Assembly (NCBI RefSeq): GCF_015832195.1
Contig: NC_052046.1
Span: 45,952,473 to 46,016,472, forward strand
Source of the DNA: Motacilla alba alba
Taxonomy: Eukaryota > Chordata > Aves > Passeriformes > Motacillidae
Reading direction: 5' to 3'
Length of the DNA stretch: 64,000 nt
Under the pieces are notes generated by a model that was not told the DNA's origin, ran no database searches, and saw nothing but the letters and a program-made list of their open reading frames with translations. Positions 1-33,229 of the stretch are shown one piece after another (position 1 is the stretch's first letter; every line of letters starts with the position of its first letter). The translations under genes and the position numbers were made by a program.

Positions 1-570
1 AAACATTTCCTGGGCTGCATCCAATGCAGCGTGGGCAGCAGGGCCAGGGAGGGGATTCTGCCTCTCTGCTTTGGTGAGACCCCACCTGGAACCCTGCATC
101 CAGCTCAGGAAGGACATGGGACTGTTGGAGTGTCCAGAGGAGGCCACCAAGATGATCAGAGGGAAGAAGCGCTCTATTATGAGAAAATGCTGAGAGAGTT
201 ATTTGGGATTGATTAGCCTGCAAAAGAGAAGGCTTAGGGGTGACCTGAGTACAGCCTTCCAGCACCCCAAGGGAGCCCACAAGAAAGATGGAAGGACACT
301 ATTTACAAGAGCGTGTAATGACAGTGCAAGGGGGAAGACTTCAAAGTGGCAGGTTTGGATTAGATACTAGGAAGGAATTCTTTACTGTGGGCATGGTGAG
401 GCACTGGCACAGATTGCCCAAAGAAGTTTTGGATGCCCTATCCTTGGAAGGTGTTTAAAGCCGAATTGCATGGGGCTCTGAGCAACCTGGTCTAGTGGAA
501 AGTGTCCCTGCCAATGGCAAGGATATTGGAATTAGATGGGCTTTAATGTCCTTTCCAACCCAAATGACAA
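1..570 (+). mobile_element. CR1 LINE, 3' fragment
   Basis: It matches the 3' part of the CR1 reverse transcriptase gene and tail in sense orientation. The typical chain is seen: GAGACCCCACCTGGAACCCTG, then the GCCTGCAAAAGAGAAGGCTTAGGGG segment, the GGATTAGATACTAGGAAGGAAT segment, and the closing TTGGAATTAGATGGGCTTTAATG. The frame is broken by stops and the 5' end lies outside the window. Confidence 0.85.
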
Positions 571-1297
571 GGCAGGAAGTGAACTAAGCAGGAATCAAGA
601 ATGGCTGGTTCAGTTTTGTGCATGGAAGAGTTTGATTTGATTGTGAGATACTCAAAGTTTGCCCTCTTTGATAAGAATACAGAGGAGAAATTAATGCAAA
701 GGGAACTCCAGTGTGATGAAACACTGAGCGTTCATATCATCTAGGAAGACATGCTGCTGCCTTAAAGTAGGCCCAGATTGTCCATCTAGAAACTAGTACA
801 GTTAATCTGCTAGAGTTTTTGTGCATCAGATAGTTTTCATTTCCAGTATTTTGGAGGATACGGGTTTGGTTTTTTTGTTTGTTTTTAAGAATCATTTTCT
901 CTTCAGTAGAAGGCAGGAAAAGGCTCTTTGCAACTCTTGGATAATGGGTGACCCAAAAAAGATGACATCTGTCTTTTCCTTACAAAGTAAGAAATTGGCT
1001 CATATGTGTCTATGTGCATCTTGGATTTTATCATGCAGTTGCAGGTCATCATCTTCATTCATGACTGACTATTTTGCTGAAGCTAAGGAAAGTATGCAGA
1101 CAAATCTCTTAATAGTGCTATGTAGGGAAGAAAATTGTTCAGTGTCTGTTTAACTGAGGACAGTAAACTGGGAGATTGCACATGTAGCCAGTCTGCTGCA
1201 GTGGAAGAAAGGGTTTAGAAGGGTGTCAGAGGAAAATGTGGAAATGGCTTATGCTAAAATAACCTTACTTTTGTAGGATGAGATTCATCCATAGTAT

Positions 1298-1484
1298 TAG
1301 TATTAAAATTCACTGTCAGGACAGCTGTTAACAGGCTTTCTGAAAAATAGAAGCATGCGAATATGTTCTTGTTGTGATACTTTTGTAGAGATTTAGTATT
1401 AAAATTCACTGTCAGGTCAGCTGTTAACAGGCTTTCTGAAAAATAGAAGCATGCAAATATGTTGTGATACTTTTGCTGAGATTT
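1298..1484 (+). repeat. 96-bp tandem duplication
   Basis: The unit starting TAGTATTAAAATTCACTGTC occurs at 1298 and again at 1394 with only a few substitutions and a 5-6 nt deletion near the end of copy 2. This points to a fairly recent local duplication. Confidence 0.93.
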
Positions 1485-2111
1485 ACAAAAGCTTTTCTGA
1501 GGTTAAAGGCTGAAAAGGGATGTGAGTACGGGCAAAAATACAACAAGAATTACCTTGTATATAGACTAGATACATTGATTTACACTGCAGATTATAGATG
1601 CAAAAAGTTACAGAGTGCTGTGAGAGGTATTGCCTCAAAGAGTTTGACTGTTAAAGACACCAGTGGCTTGTTACCTTTATCTTGATGGCAAAAAAACAAA
1701 AAAAAAAAGCATGGGTGAAATGCTCTTTGTTCTGATCCTGTGTTCAAGTTGGCTAGTTAGAGTAGCTGATTGTATCATTGACCTTTGAAGATGGAAGTAG
1801 TGGCTGCTTTAGGAAGATCTGTATTTGGAAGGGAAAGTTTTGTCTACATGTAGTTCACTTTAAGCATAAACGCAGCAGTGTGAATAGTGTGAATACATCT
1901 TCTAGAGTTGGAGGAGTTAAGCAAACTGATACATCAGTCATTGAATGATTCATTTCTCTTTCTACAGTGTAGATAATTCTTGTGAAGAGAGCTCATGTAT
2001 TTTGTGTAGGAGAATAGAATAGAATCTCTGTGAACACAGAGAGAGATACGCCTTTTCCCTAAATGTAATGAAAAGTCTGCATGTAATTGACACTAAATCT
2101 GCACTAGTCTG

Positions 2112-2593
2112 TGTTGTGGGTTAACCCCAGTGGGCTTGAACGCTGCTCAGCTGCTCACAAAGCAAAGGAAGAGTAAAAGCAAGAAAACTTGTGAGTGAAT
2201 CTAGAATTATTTAATAAGCAAAGAAAAATATAAGAAGACAGAAAACAAGACAAGTAATGTCGCGTTCACCACCTCCAGTGGATGGACCACTATCAGATAG
2301 TTCCCAAACAAAAGGTGACTAAATTCCTTAAAACCCCTCTTCTCCTTTTTATTGATGTGTGACATCATACAGTATAAAATCTATTTTTCGTTAATACAAG
2401 CCTGATTTTGTCCTTTCCCAATCTCTTGGGCATGCACCACTCTATTCACTGTGGGAACAGAGTGTGAACGTGCAAAGGCTGTTCAGCAAGAGATACAACT
2501 TTAGTGTTTTACCAGCATTATTTTGGTCGCACAGCACTGTGTGTGTGAACTGCTATTAAGGAAATTCCCTCCACCACAACCAGACCCAGTACA
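2112..2593 (+). mobile_element. Solo LTR of an avian endogenous retrovirus, with 5-bp target duplication
   Basis: A 482-bp unit with TGT...ACA ends, flanked on both sides by GTCTG (2107-2111 and 2594-2598). It starts TGTTGTGGGTTAACCCCAG and ends CCAGACCCAGTACA, resembling the other LTR at 7711. No internal retroviral genes are present, so it is a recombined solo LTR. A 5-bp duplication suggests an ERVL-like integrase (inference). Confidence 0.85.
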
Positions 2594-5500
2594 GTCTGGT
2601 TCAAGCAGTATGGGATCCCATACAGCCAGGCTTCTGTATGTGTGTTCATCTACATGTAGAAACATGCCAGCTGTTCAGCAAGGAGACTGCTACTGGTTTG
2701 CTTTCTGTCTTGTTCTAGTTTGAGTCATGCCGTGGTGTCCAGTCTTTACCACACGGGAAAGAAATACTAGCTTACTCAGGTACAGCCACCAGAGACAGGC
2801 CTGCTCAGGTGGTAGAGCACACACTATCTTTGTGCCAGCCACTCATGTAATGGTAATGGAAGTTTCTTTGTGAATTATTGTTGGGAATGGTGCCAGAGCA
2901 GAGTTGGCTCCATGTAATAAATATTAATGAAGAATACAATTACTGCACAGCCATCTTAGTGATCTGTTAGGACAAGTTAGTCCTGAGGAGCAAGAAGGAA
3001 ATTGTATATTGTGCAACCTAGTGCAGTTAGGAGTCATGCTTCTAAAGCCATGAAGAAATCCACCCTGAAGGTGGATTCTAGGTTCAGTTAAATGTGTAGC
3101 AAGAGTACTGCGAAATCCAGTACAGAAATCACCTTTCAACTGGCTAACTCTTATGCTTTGATAATAGTGTTTGTAAGTTCCTACTGCTTCTTTTAGAAAA
3201 CAGTATCTCCCAAATCATTAACTAAAAAGGTGGAGTGCTTCTTTGATACTGTAAGTTCCTGACAGTTCAGTGTTTTAGGAAACATAAATAAGTCTGTGGC
3301 CATACAGGGTGCTAGACATAGATTCTTATGGGCTTTCACACAAAGTAAAATGTGTAGAAAGTGACAAAGTGACATTGAGGACTGGAGTAGGCTGTAGAAG
3401 TTTGCATGGCAACATTTAGCTATGTATGAAAGGAAGGTGCCCTACAGGTCTGTTTGTCTTTTACTCTGCTGTAAATGGTAATGATACTGAGCTTTTCTCT
3501 CAAAATCTCTGAAGTACTAACTAAGAGTCACATCTTCCCATTTGCAAATGTGAGGAATAGTTTTTTTCTTTGGCTTTAGAATTTCCACTAAATTGCAGTA
3601 GTAGCATGGGATGCATTTTATTTGAGTGATACTAGTCAGGAGGCTGGAAAGTTCCTATTGGAGACAAATGTTTAATGTGTGACTGAGAAATACATTGACC
3701 TTGAGAGCTGTTTTGCAGGAACAGCATAGATGAATCAGATGTTGTTCTGTAGGGAATAGCAGAGGTAGTCTGCTCTTGTTAAGGTTTTCAGTAATTCTGA
3801 GCTGAGACTCCCTAGGTAGGTACAATTTCTCTTATGTATGGGCATATATACATACATTGAAAGAAAGAAATTTCTAACTGGTATGCCCATTATTTGCGCC
3901 AATTTATCTCATTATTTTACATGAGTCTAGAAATATTGTGAAATTAAAGACTTATTTGAGGACCAGTAAAGAAAAAGTTTTATTAATCTTTTGATAATAA
4001 TGTAGAATATGCATGTATGACATTGTTTCGGAACACTAGTGCTAGCTAAGAACTGTTTTCATGAACAGAATTGCTACCTTTTCTTAAGAACCTTGTAAAC
4101 AAGGCAACTTTTTAAATAATTTGGGTTGAATGTGTTTACACTCAAATGTTTTCCTTACCCAAGGTATATGGCAATTAAAAAGTAAAATCCACAACAGAAG
4201 GCAACCACCCAAAACCATTGTATATGTATGTGTGGGTATCTGTGTGTATTTAGATAAACAGATTTTAGATGTTTTTCTGTATAAATATGCACAAATGAAT
4301 TCAAGACTCTACTACATGTAGGGTTAGGCTTCAGACAGCCAGAAAGTTCGGAGTCCAAGGGATACTGGGGCTGAAAAAGTGTGCCTAGGAGATCATAGCA
4401 AGGTACCAATCCACACCTTTCTAATATGGGACGCCCATGGAGGTGGGGACTTCAGCCTCTGCATCAAGCTTCCATTATTGTTAGGATTCAGAGAGCCAGA
4501 AAGCCTAAAGCTAAATGTATAAAAAGGTATGTATGTTGTAATTTATAAAATATAGTTATATGTATTTTATGGATTATATTTTCATGTTTATTATGTATAA
4601 GCCATAAAATAAAATATATACACTTTATAATGTTATGTATATTTTATTTATTGCTTATATAAATTAAAAGTAATTTTAAAAGAGCAAGAGGAAAAGTTGA
4701 GGGATGAGTTCACGTTGACTCCAGTCCAATAAAGTAGAAACTGAAAGTTTTGAGTTCATTCTTATCATTAGGTGAATGTTTTCAGTGCAGCAAACTAAGG
4801 AGAAATAATGCAAATCAAGTACGTATTGAGGACATTACAATGTGATTTAAAAAGATGGCTTCTCTGTATGTTTGAAAATTAACTTTTTTTTTTATATTGG
4901 TGTGAAATTTTACCTGTTTAGGAGGTGAGAGATAAAAGTACTCTGATGTTGGGTTACTGCATGAAAGTCTGCTTCTGCCCTGTCTTTTTGTTGAGAGGAA
5001 GATGGTCATGTTTACCCTGAACAGTCAGAAGGGCAGGCCAGTGTACTGAGGTATTTGGTGAATGGAAGGAGGAAAGGGTTTGCAGTGTCTAGTCTGCAGT
5101 GGTGGTTGTCTGGTTTAGATTGATCATCAATGTCTCCAGTCCCCTCATCTCCTAAGAGCTGGTGGAAACAGGTGACATAAGATGTGAATATGCAAATATT
5201 TGGCTATGTCACTGAAAAAGCAAAATGCTGTGTAATGGTTGAGGAGAATGAATGTGAGCTAGAATTAACGAAATGGTGTTGTTTAAAAGTACAATTACAC
5301 TTCTCCTGTATATTCTAAGTTGTGTTAAGAGAAAAATTAGGATGTTGCCATTTCTCATCTGTGGCTTTTAACCTATACTGTTAAGTTTGTGTGCAGCAGA
5401 GTGAAGTGCAGCAGAGCACTTCTTTTAAAGTGAAGAGTAGAAACGTCTTAGAAATGAGTGTGAGTGGGGGATAGGAATGCTAATTAGGAATTGCTTGTTA

Positions 5501-7141
5501 TCTTTAAGTTCGTAGATCTTAACTGCAATTGGAATTTGCTAATTTACTGTAGTTACAGTGTCCATCTATACATACTTTTTTCTTTCTGCTAAACTTCTTG
5601 ACAAAAGTATTTTAATTGAGCTTCTGTCCTCAATAGCTAAGCTGTTTGCTGATATTTTGCACACTTAGCTCAAAAATTTGACTTTAATGAAAAAGCTATG
5701 TACATGCTTACGCACTTTTAATTCTGCTTTCTTTGAAGAAAATGAATTTTACGTTGCCTGATCTGCCTTAAAGCTGTTCAAATGTTCTGTGTTCAGGTCC
5801 CAAACAGAAGAAATACGATGTAGTCCTGAAGGACCTGAAGTCTTTCCCTCTAAGACATTTGATGTCAAACAAAGCTTTTCTTATTTATTTTTCCATAACT
5901 GACAGGCTGCACCCACTTCTCACCCAGTTTATTCTGGTGCCTAATAAAAACAAAACCCAATAAACCTCCCATGCTAAAACCCCAAATCGAAATGAAACAC
6001 AACACCAACCAACAGCCCTGTGCTCCAAAATGAATGCAAAACTCTTGATTCTTGATACACTATAGATTAGGGATTTGGGGCCTTCCAACAACTACTGCAG
6101 GAGCAGAATGAAGGCTGCGTGAGCATAAGTCCTGCTTTATGATTGTCATAAATCTTTTTTAAACACTTCTGGAAATATATAAAATACTGCTGGGCAACTG
6201 CCACAAAGGATGTGTTTTCCCAATAGCATCAGCCAGTCTAGGTTGGGATTGGGACTCTTAGGGTTCTAGTTTAGATATATATCCCGTCCTGCTTTTGCTG
6301 ACTTAGTTTTCATCTTGATCTAAATGAGGCTTTTGTCTGTTTTTTTAACTGCTTCTGCCAGCACAAGGAACAGAAATGTTTGGATGGGAGAGGACTGCAC
6401 AGTAGCAGCTGCTGGCTTGTAGTGTGGTGGATCAGCACCTTTAGTGTAAAATTATACTTTTGATTTTTTATTTTCCACCCAGATAGTAATATGATATAGA
6501 GATGCCCACTGATGTTGTGAGGTGAGGATGGAATTTTCTTTCTTGGGCTACGGTTGTGGTACCACTCTAATGTAATGTTAACCGGAATTTAGGTACTAAT
6601 TTGAAAATTAATGTGACCTCAGTATTCCTCTGTGGTTAGGTTTAGAATATGTGGTTTAATAGTTGTTGTTACCTTTTCTTGAGCAATTTACAGCAATTTC
6701 TCTGGTGTATCCTTCTCACATATTTGTTACTTTGCTAAATATTGTTATGCCAGTGTTCTTGAAACAGCACTGTTGAAGACTTGAGAACGTAAATTGAGGC
6801 AATCTGTAAAAAATTTTTATGTAATTCATATTCAGTTGCATAAACTGTAGAGGAGAATTTTCATATTTAACAGGTTGAATGAAAGAGTATTGATTAAAAT
6901 TTTGCAGGGACATCATGTTAGTATCTCATCTCTTGATTATAGTGTAAGATCTTTAATACACATCTGGTTTGTGTTTCTTTATATCTTATTCCCTTTCTGA
7001 TTTCATAATTGGAAGCCTCGCATTTAAAGATCCTGAGATAATACCAATTTTAAGTGTCTCAGAAAGGTGACGTGTACTAGTACACATGATTTCTAATACA
7101 ATTGTTATCAACTGTTTATTAATGTATAATTTATTTTCTAG

Positions 7142-28247
<21,106 letters not shown>

Positions 28248-28646
28248 ACTGCCATTTTTGGATTCCTCCTTCCCCACATTATCAGGATAAGTGTTTTACA
28301 CTGTATAGTGACTACCAGATTCTTCCACTGATCGCTTCCATTGAAAGCTGACTAACAAAATTGTTCTAGAGTGATACAAATGCAGTGAGGGGAAGAATGC
28401 TGAATTTTGGAGTTAGTGAATGACAAAGTGTTGTTCCAGTTCAAACTCTACCATTTTCTCACATTACTTAAAATGGGATATCAATATTGAATTCATGACT
28501 CTTTCATAAGTTAGTATAAAACACTTTAAATTTATTTCCTCAAATCCTTGAACGTTCTCAAAAATGTGTATAAACATTCAGTTTCACCCCAAACCATGTA
28601 AAATGTGGTTTTTTTCTCTCCATTTTCTTAGAATGTGGGAACTTCA

Positions 28647-28652
28647 AATAAA
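28647..28652 (+). terminator. Candidate proximal SPTLC1 poly(A) signal
   Basis: A canonical AATAAA 400 nt after the stop codon. The downstream sequence is not notably GU-rich, so use is uncertain. Confidence 0.4.
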
Positions 28653-29935
28653 TTTCAAAAAATTATCCTTCCCTACCTTCCAAATGAAAATACACTGTTC
28701 CTAATATTAGCAAAAGGATAACACATTAAGATATAATTTTGTGCTATATTATGTAATTTATTACTGAATACAGGAGGGAGGACCTTCAATTATTTTTGTT
28801 TATATATCTTTCTCTAACCACTTTTGGCAGCCAGGTTTTAAGAAAGCCTGGCCAGAGAGAAAACTCATATCAAACACTACTTAATTTTTGCATTCCATAT
28901 GTAATTATATGCATGTTTGATATTATGGGTGAGGTTTTTCATACTATTATCTTTAAAATATCTAAATTCAAACCTCTGAATTGTGAAACTGGTGTAGTTC
29001 CAATGTAGTGTGTTCAGATAAGGGAGCTTTGTACCAGTCTTGAAGAGGAGTAATAGGCAACGTGAAAAATGAACCAAGGTATTGAACCAGCAACTAAATA
29101 CTAGCTTAGTCAAACTACTTTTAAGGACAAAAATAATGTGTGCTTAGTTTTATCTGTAAACATCTATACCTTAGAAGAGAAGACTCACAGATAGCTACTA
29201 AGAGTTTAGATGGTACAAATACTACTGAAACATTAGTCAATCTGTGCACATAAAATTCCCAAGTAATTTGAAAGTAATGTTTGGAGGTTGTGCTGTCAGG
29301 ATTTTAAGTAAGCACAGACGGACATTACATATATGGACACTTTACTTCAATCAGGAAACTGGTAAGGAAGTGTGTATCTTTTTATTAAACAGAAAATACA
29401 ACTTTTTATTTTACTATTTTGCTTTAAGAATGCCTGTCTGAAATTTTTGTATTTTGCCTAATGTGTGTTGAGTTGTTTTGTACTTACGTGCCTTTTTGGT
29501 TGCTACTACAAGGATTACAGGACTATTTTTGAGAAACATCATTGTTAAATATAAAGTTAATCATGTTTGATTCAGATTTTTACTTACACAATTGGATTTG
29601 TAGCATCGTTGACCATATATTGTTAAATATTCTACATTAGGTAAGCATAGTCTATGCTGCCTCCAGTTCACAGAGACCATTTTTACGCTGGCTTTCAAAA
29701 CTTTTCATCTGTGTATGTTCAGATAGAACACATAAAGTTGTGTTGCGGCACTTCCGTGATTGTTGCTTGACATTTGAAATAGTCAAATCATTATTTGTGG
29801 AATGTAGTAAAACAAATCCCAGTGTGAAAGAGAATCCCTATTTCAATGACATTTATGTTTTCTCTGTTAACTGTGAGTAAAAGCCAGTGAGAAGCCAACA
29901 ATTTAGAAAAGAAAAAAATGTGCAGAATGAGACTG

Positions 29936-29985
29936 ACTCCCATTTTACAGACTGGAACTGAAGTGCAGAATAGTCATCTTGAAGA
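29936..29985 (+). repeat. Possible ancient MIR/L2-type relic
   Basis: CCATTTTACAGACTGGAACT followed by GAAGTGCAGA resembles the widely shared amniote MIR3/L2 motif (CCATTTTACAGATGAGGAAACTGAGGCACAGA). It is a single short match only. Confidence 0.35.
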
Positions 29986-31898
29986 GTCTCAGAGACTGCG
30001 AGAAATGGAAATTAAATGTTATGGCTCTGCTTTGAGCTTTTGAGCCATTTTTGGCTGGATAATTGAAACCTTTAAATTCGAGTGAAGTCAAGCCTTTGAT
30101 GTATAAATTTGGAACAAATGAGGTACTTTGATTCCAGTGCAGCATATTAAATGGTTTTGGAGTTAAGATAAGCCTGGGAAGGTAAGCAAATAGCCATTGG
30201 CATTGAAATCCTAGGTTGCAGAATCTGTATTCAATTCTCTCATTTTATTTTAGGTTGTCTGCAAATGGGGTGTAATTTTTGTTGTGCTTAGAGAACTCAC
30301 AATAATTTTTAGATATATGGATTTGTGTTGTTATTTTTGTTCTTGGTTTGTTGGGTATTTTTGCTTTTAATGGAAGTGATGACAACTAAGGTAGAAGCAG
30401 AGTGAAATTTCTAGCAATTTCAAATATGTGGCTAAGTAGTTCTGATAAAATAAAAGTTAAAAAATGTTGCTAAGAGATGCCATAATCTGATTCATTTGAC
30501 AAACACATACCCGCCATTAAAACATTGGTAAAACTGCCTTTGTCCTTTTTTATTGTTTACCAGTATATAGGAAAGAAGCATTTAGATCACAGTAAAGTGA
30601 ATACCTTGGTTGATAGCAGCTGAAGTACTCTTGTAATATATATTTTACTGACAGGTTATATGCATGGTCTCTGTTAAAAATTTAAGACACTTATGAGATG
30701 TAACTGGTGGAGAGGGAAATCCCTGCTCAGTTAAAGCATATCTGGCTCCTCTTCATTTTGACTTTCTTGATAAATGTCTCTGTCATGGCAAGCAGATGAA
30801 GAAATGGGTGGCTCTGGGGAAAAATGTTGATTTGGGTTAGGGAGACAGCAGGTGATTCTGATTAAACTTTTGACATTTGAAAAATCAGAAGCCTGTTAAG
30901 GCGCTTAACTACGTAGTGCTCTTGGCTGATAAATATATTAACAAATCTGTGTTAGTTGCTTTGTAGTTACGTTTGGATGAATTGGTATTGTTCCATCCAT
31001 TTCTTCAGATGTGGGCATGAGACTGGAGTTCAGTGTAAACTTATTAAATAGGATACTGTGAGATGAATCAAACACAAGAACCTTATCCCAAACTTCAAAG
31101 TATCTTTTGAAAAAAAAATTGTTTCAAATAATTTATGTATTTATATATTCACCACATTCTTGGAACAGAGTTTCAGCTAAGTGGATAATAAATCCAGTAT
31201 TTTAAATAGTGAAGAAAAATAAATGTTGTTAATTTTTTTAAATTGACTATTAATATCTGATAGTTGTGAAGAAGGGCATTTTAACTGTAAACCATTGGTC
31301 ATTTATTGAAATTGTTTTGATGAAACCAATTTTTTACAATATATGAGGACTGGGATGGACTGGAAAGAATTTATACTTTCAAAATATTTTATCTTGAAAC
31401 ATGTCTGCATGATATATATATTCATATTTTAAACAAAGAGATTTATTTTCCTTGAATATTTAAAAAGAATTTATTGCTATTTGTGTAGTTTCAGGGTTTT
31501 TATAGGAAAAACTACAGATGCCTTTTCTGTTTATTATAATAATCATTATTTTTGGATAGGAGGCGAAATGCATAAGGAGGGTATTAAGAAAGAAAGAGAC
31601 GTATGGCTGAATAACTTTGATTTTATTTTTTTTCACGTTTGAAATATGAACCCAGTCAATGCACAGAATGGTGTACTGTCTCCTTTCTGTCACTCCATCT
31701 GGACTTTATTATTTTAAACAGGGTTGTGGAGTGTTGGCATTCACTGATCTATGAAGTTGCTACCACAAAAGTGTCTTGCATCTTAAGATGACTAGAGAAG
31801 TGCACATGTAAATGTACAGAGCTGTAAATGCTGCTTAAACAGAGGAAATATTTACAACTAACACAAAGCATTTGTACATTAAACTGTTTCAGTGTCCT

Positions 31899-31904
31899 AA
31901 TAAA
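31899..31904 (+). terminator. Candidate distal SPTLC1 poly(A) signal
   Basis: AATAAA preceded by a T/A-rich stretch and followed by a T/GT-rich downstream element at about 31930-31952, the usual layout of a strong cleavage site. It would give a 3'UTR of about 3.7 kb. Confidence 0.4.
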
Positions 31905-32540
31905 AGGAAATGTCTGGATAACATTTCTTCTAGTGTTTTTATGTTCTTTGGCAGTTTTCATGGTAATAAGGTAACAGGCTTACTCTGTCTTGCTGTTGAT
32001 AGATTTTCCAGATTTTGGTTTCCTGTCCATTATGTACTAGGTAATTGCAAAATATGTGTAGTAGAAGTCACAGAAGCTACTAACTCTGCTGAAGAGTACC
32101 TATCAGAGAAGGACAGTTTATACGTGTCCAATTTCTAATACTTTGGTAGCACACACTTGCTGAAAACCACTATTGGAAGCTAGACACTGGACCAGATACA
32201 GTTTTGTTGTGATTCAGAATAGAATTTCTGGTGTATCAACAAACTTGAGTTTGGATAACATATGCCCCAACTTTGAGACACGGTTACAGAATAAAATACT
32301 GCAATTTTGCCTACCATATTTTATGGATAAGATTTTTCTATTTTCCTCTGCTATTAGAGGTGTTACCACTTAGTTCAGTATGCTGTTTGTAGAACAAAGT
32401 TGTATTTTCCAGCAGAGGATTGAGCTGGCAAAAACCAGTAAGTATTGGAGTCGAAGGAACAGCTTAAGTAGAATTGGAAATATGTAATCCACTGTTTAAC
32501 TTACATTTTATGTAGGCCAAAAATAAGTGATTGTCTTACT

Positions 32541-32690
32541 CTAATTAGCATTTGTCAGACTGTGCTCCTGTTCTGGTATCCATAATTCAAGGAGGACAAG
32601 GACAGATTGGAGAAGGTCCAAAGGAGGACCATAAAGATGACCAAAGGGTTGGAGAACATGCCCTGTGAAGAAAGAATAACTGGAGGACAA
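32541..32690 (+). mobile_element. CR1 LINE fragment, sense
   Basis: TGCTCCTGTTCTGGTATCCA, GGAGAAGGTCCAAAGGAGG and CATGCCCTGTGAAGAAAGA are sense CR1 3'-region landmarks, truncated at both ends. Confidence 0.82.
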
Positions 32691-33085
32691 TTTTCCAGTT
32701 CTTGCACAGTGTCTACAAAGATGGCAGGGGTGCCTTCCACTATCCAAGTTGCTCCAGCCCCCATCCATCCTGGTCTTGAACAGTGCCAGGGGTGGGGCAT
32801 CCACAGATTACGTGGGCAGTATAATAGAATAAAATCATTAAGGTTGGAAAAGGACCTCTGAGATCAGGTACATCCTTTGACCAAACCACCATCATGTCAG
32901 CTAGACCATGGCATTAAGAGCCACATCCAGTCATTTCTTGAATGCCTCCAGGGATGGTGACTCCACCACCTTCCTGAGCAGTCTGTTCCAATGTTTGGCA
33001 ATACTTTTCATGAAGAAATTCTTGTTGATATCCAACCTGAACCTCCTCTGCCGCAGCTCTTCACCAACTTGGCAAGCTAATGAGC
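32690..33085 (-). mobile_element. CR1 LINE fragments, antisense (two pieces)
   Basis: The first piece (to about 32818) has TCTTGAACAGTGCCAGGGG and GGCATCCACAG. The second restarts at the CR1 3' end, with AGAATAAAATCATTAAGGTT and GGAAAAGGACCTCTGAGATC, and continues through TCCAGGGATGGTGACTCCAC and TCTGTTCCAATG to about 33085. Two insertions, or one rearranged insertion, are possible. Confidence 0.82.
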
Positions 33086-33229
33086 AAAGAAAGATGCTTT
33101 TCTTCTTGTCTGACAGATGGACCCCATGAATCCAGTAGACCTGGTTTCCCAAGGTGAGTCTCATGGAACCTGATACGTACAAGTTGCATGGGGAGAAGTT
33201 TCATCTTTTATGGTGAGGAGAATAGTCAA
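33086..33229. other. Spacer between opposed CR1 pieces
   Basis: A short stretch with no clear family assignment. It may be degraded continuation of the antisense CR1. Confidence 0.4.

Larger units (their letters stand above)
28248..31920 (+). other. SPTLC1: SPTLC1 3'UTR and possible extended 3'UTR
   Basis: This is AT-rich, noncoding sequence after the stop, without recognisable CR1 or LTR insertions. A first AATAAA lies at 28647-28652. A more convincing end is AATAAA at 31899-31904, followed within 40 nt by a GT/T-rich stretch (TAGTGTTTTTATGTTCTTTGG). Which site is used cannot be told from sequence alone, so the boundary is a candidate. A MIR/L2-like relic sits near 29940. Confidence 0.45.
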
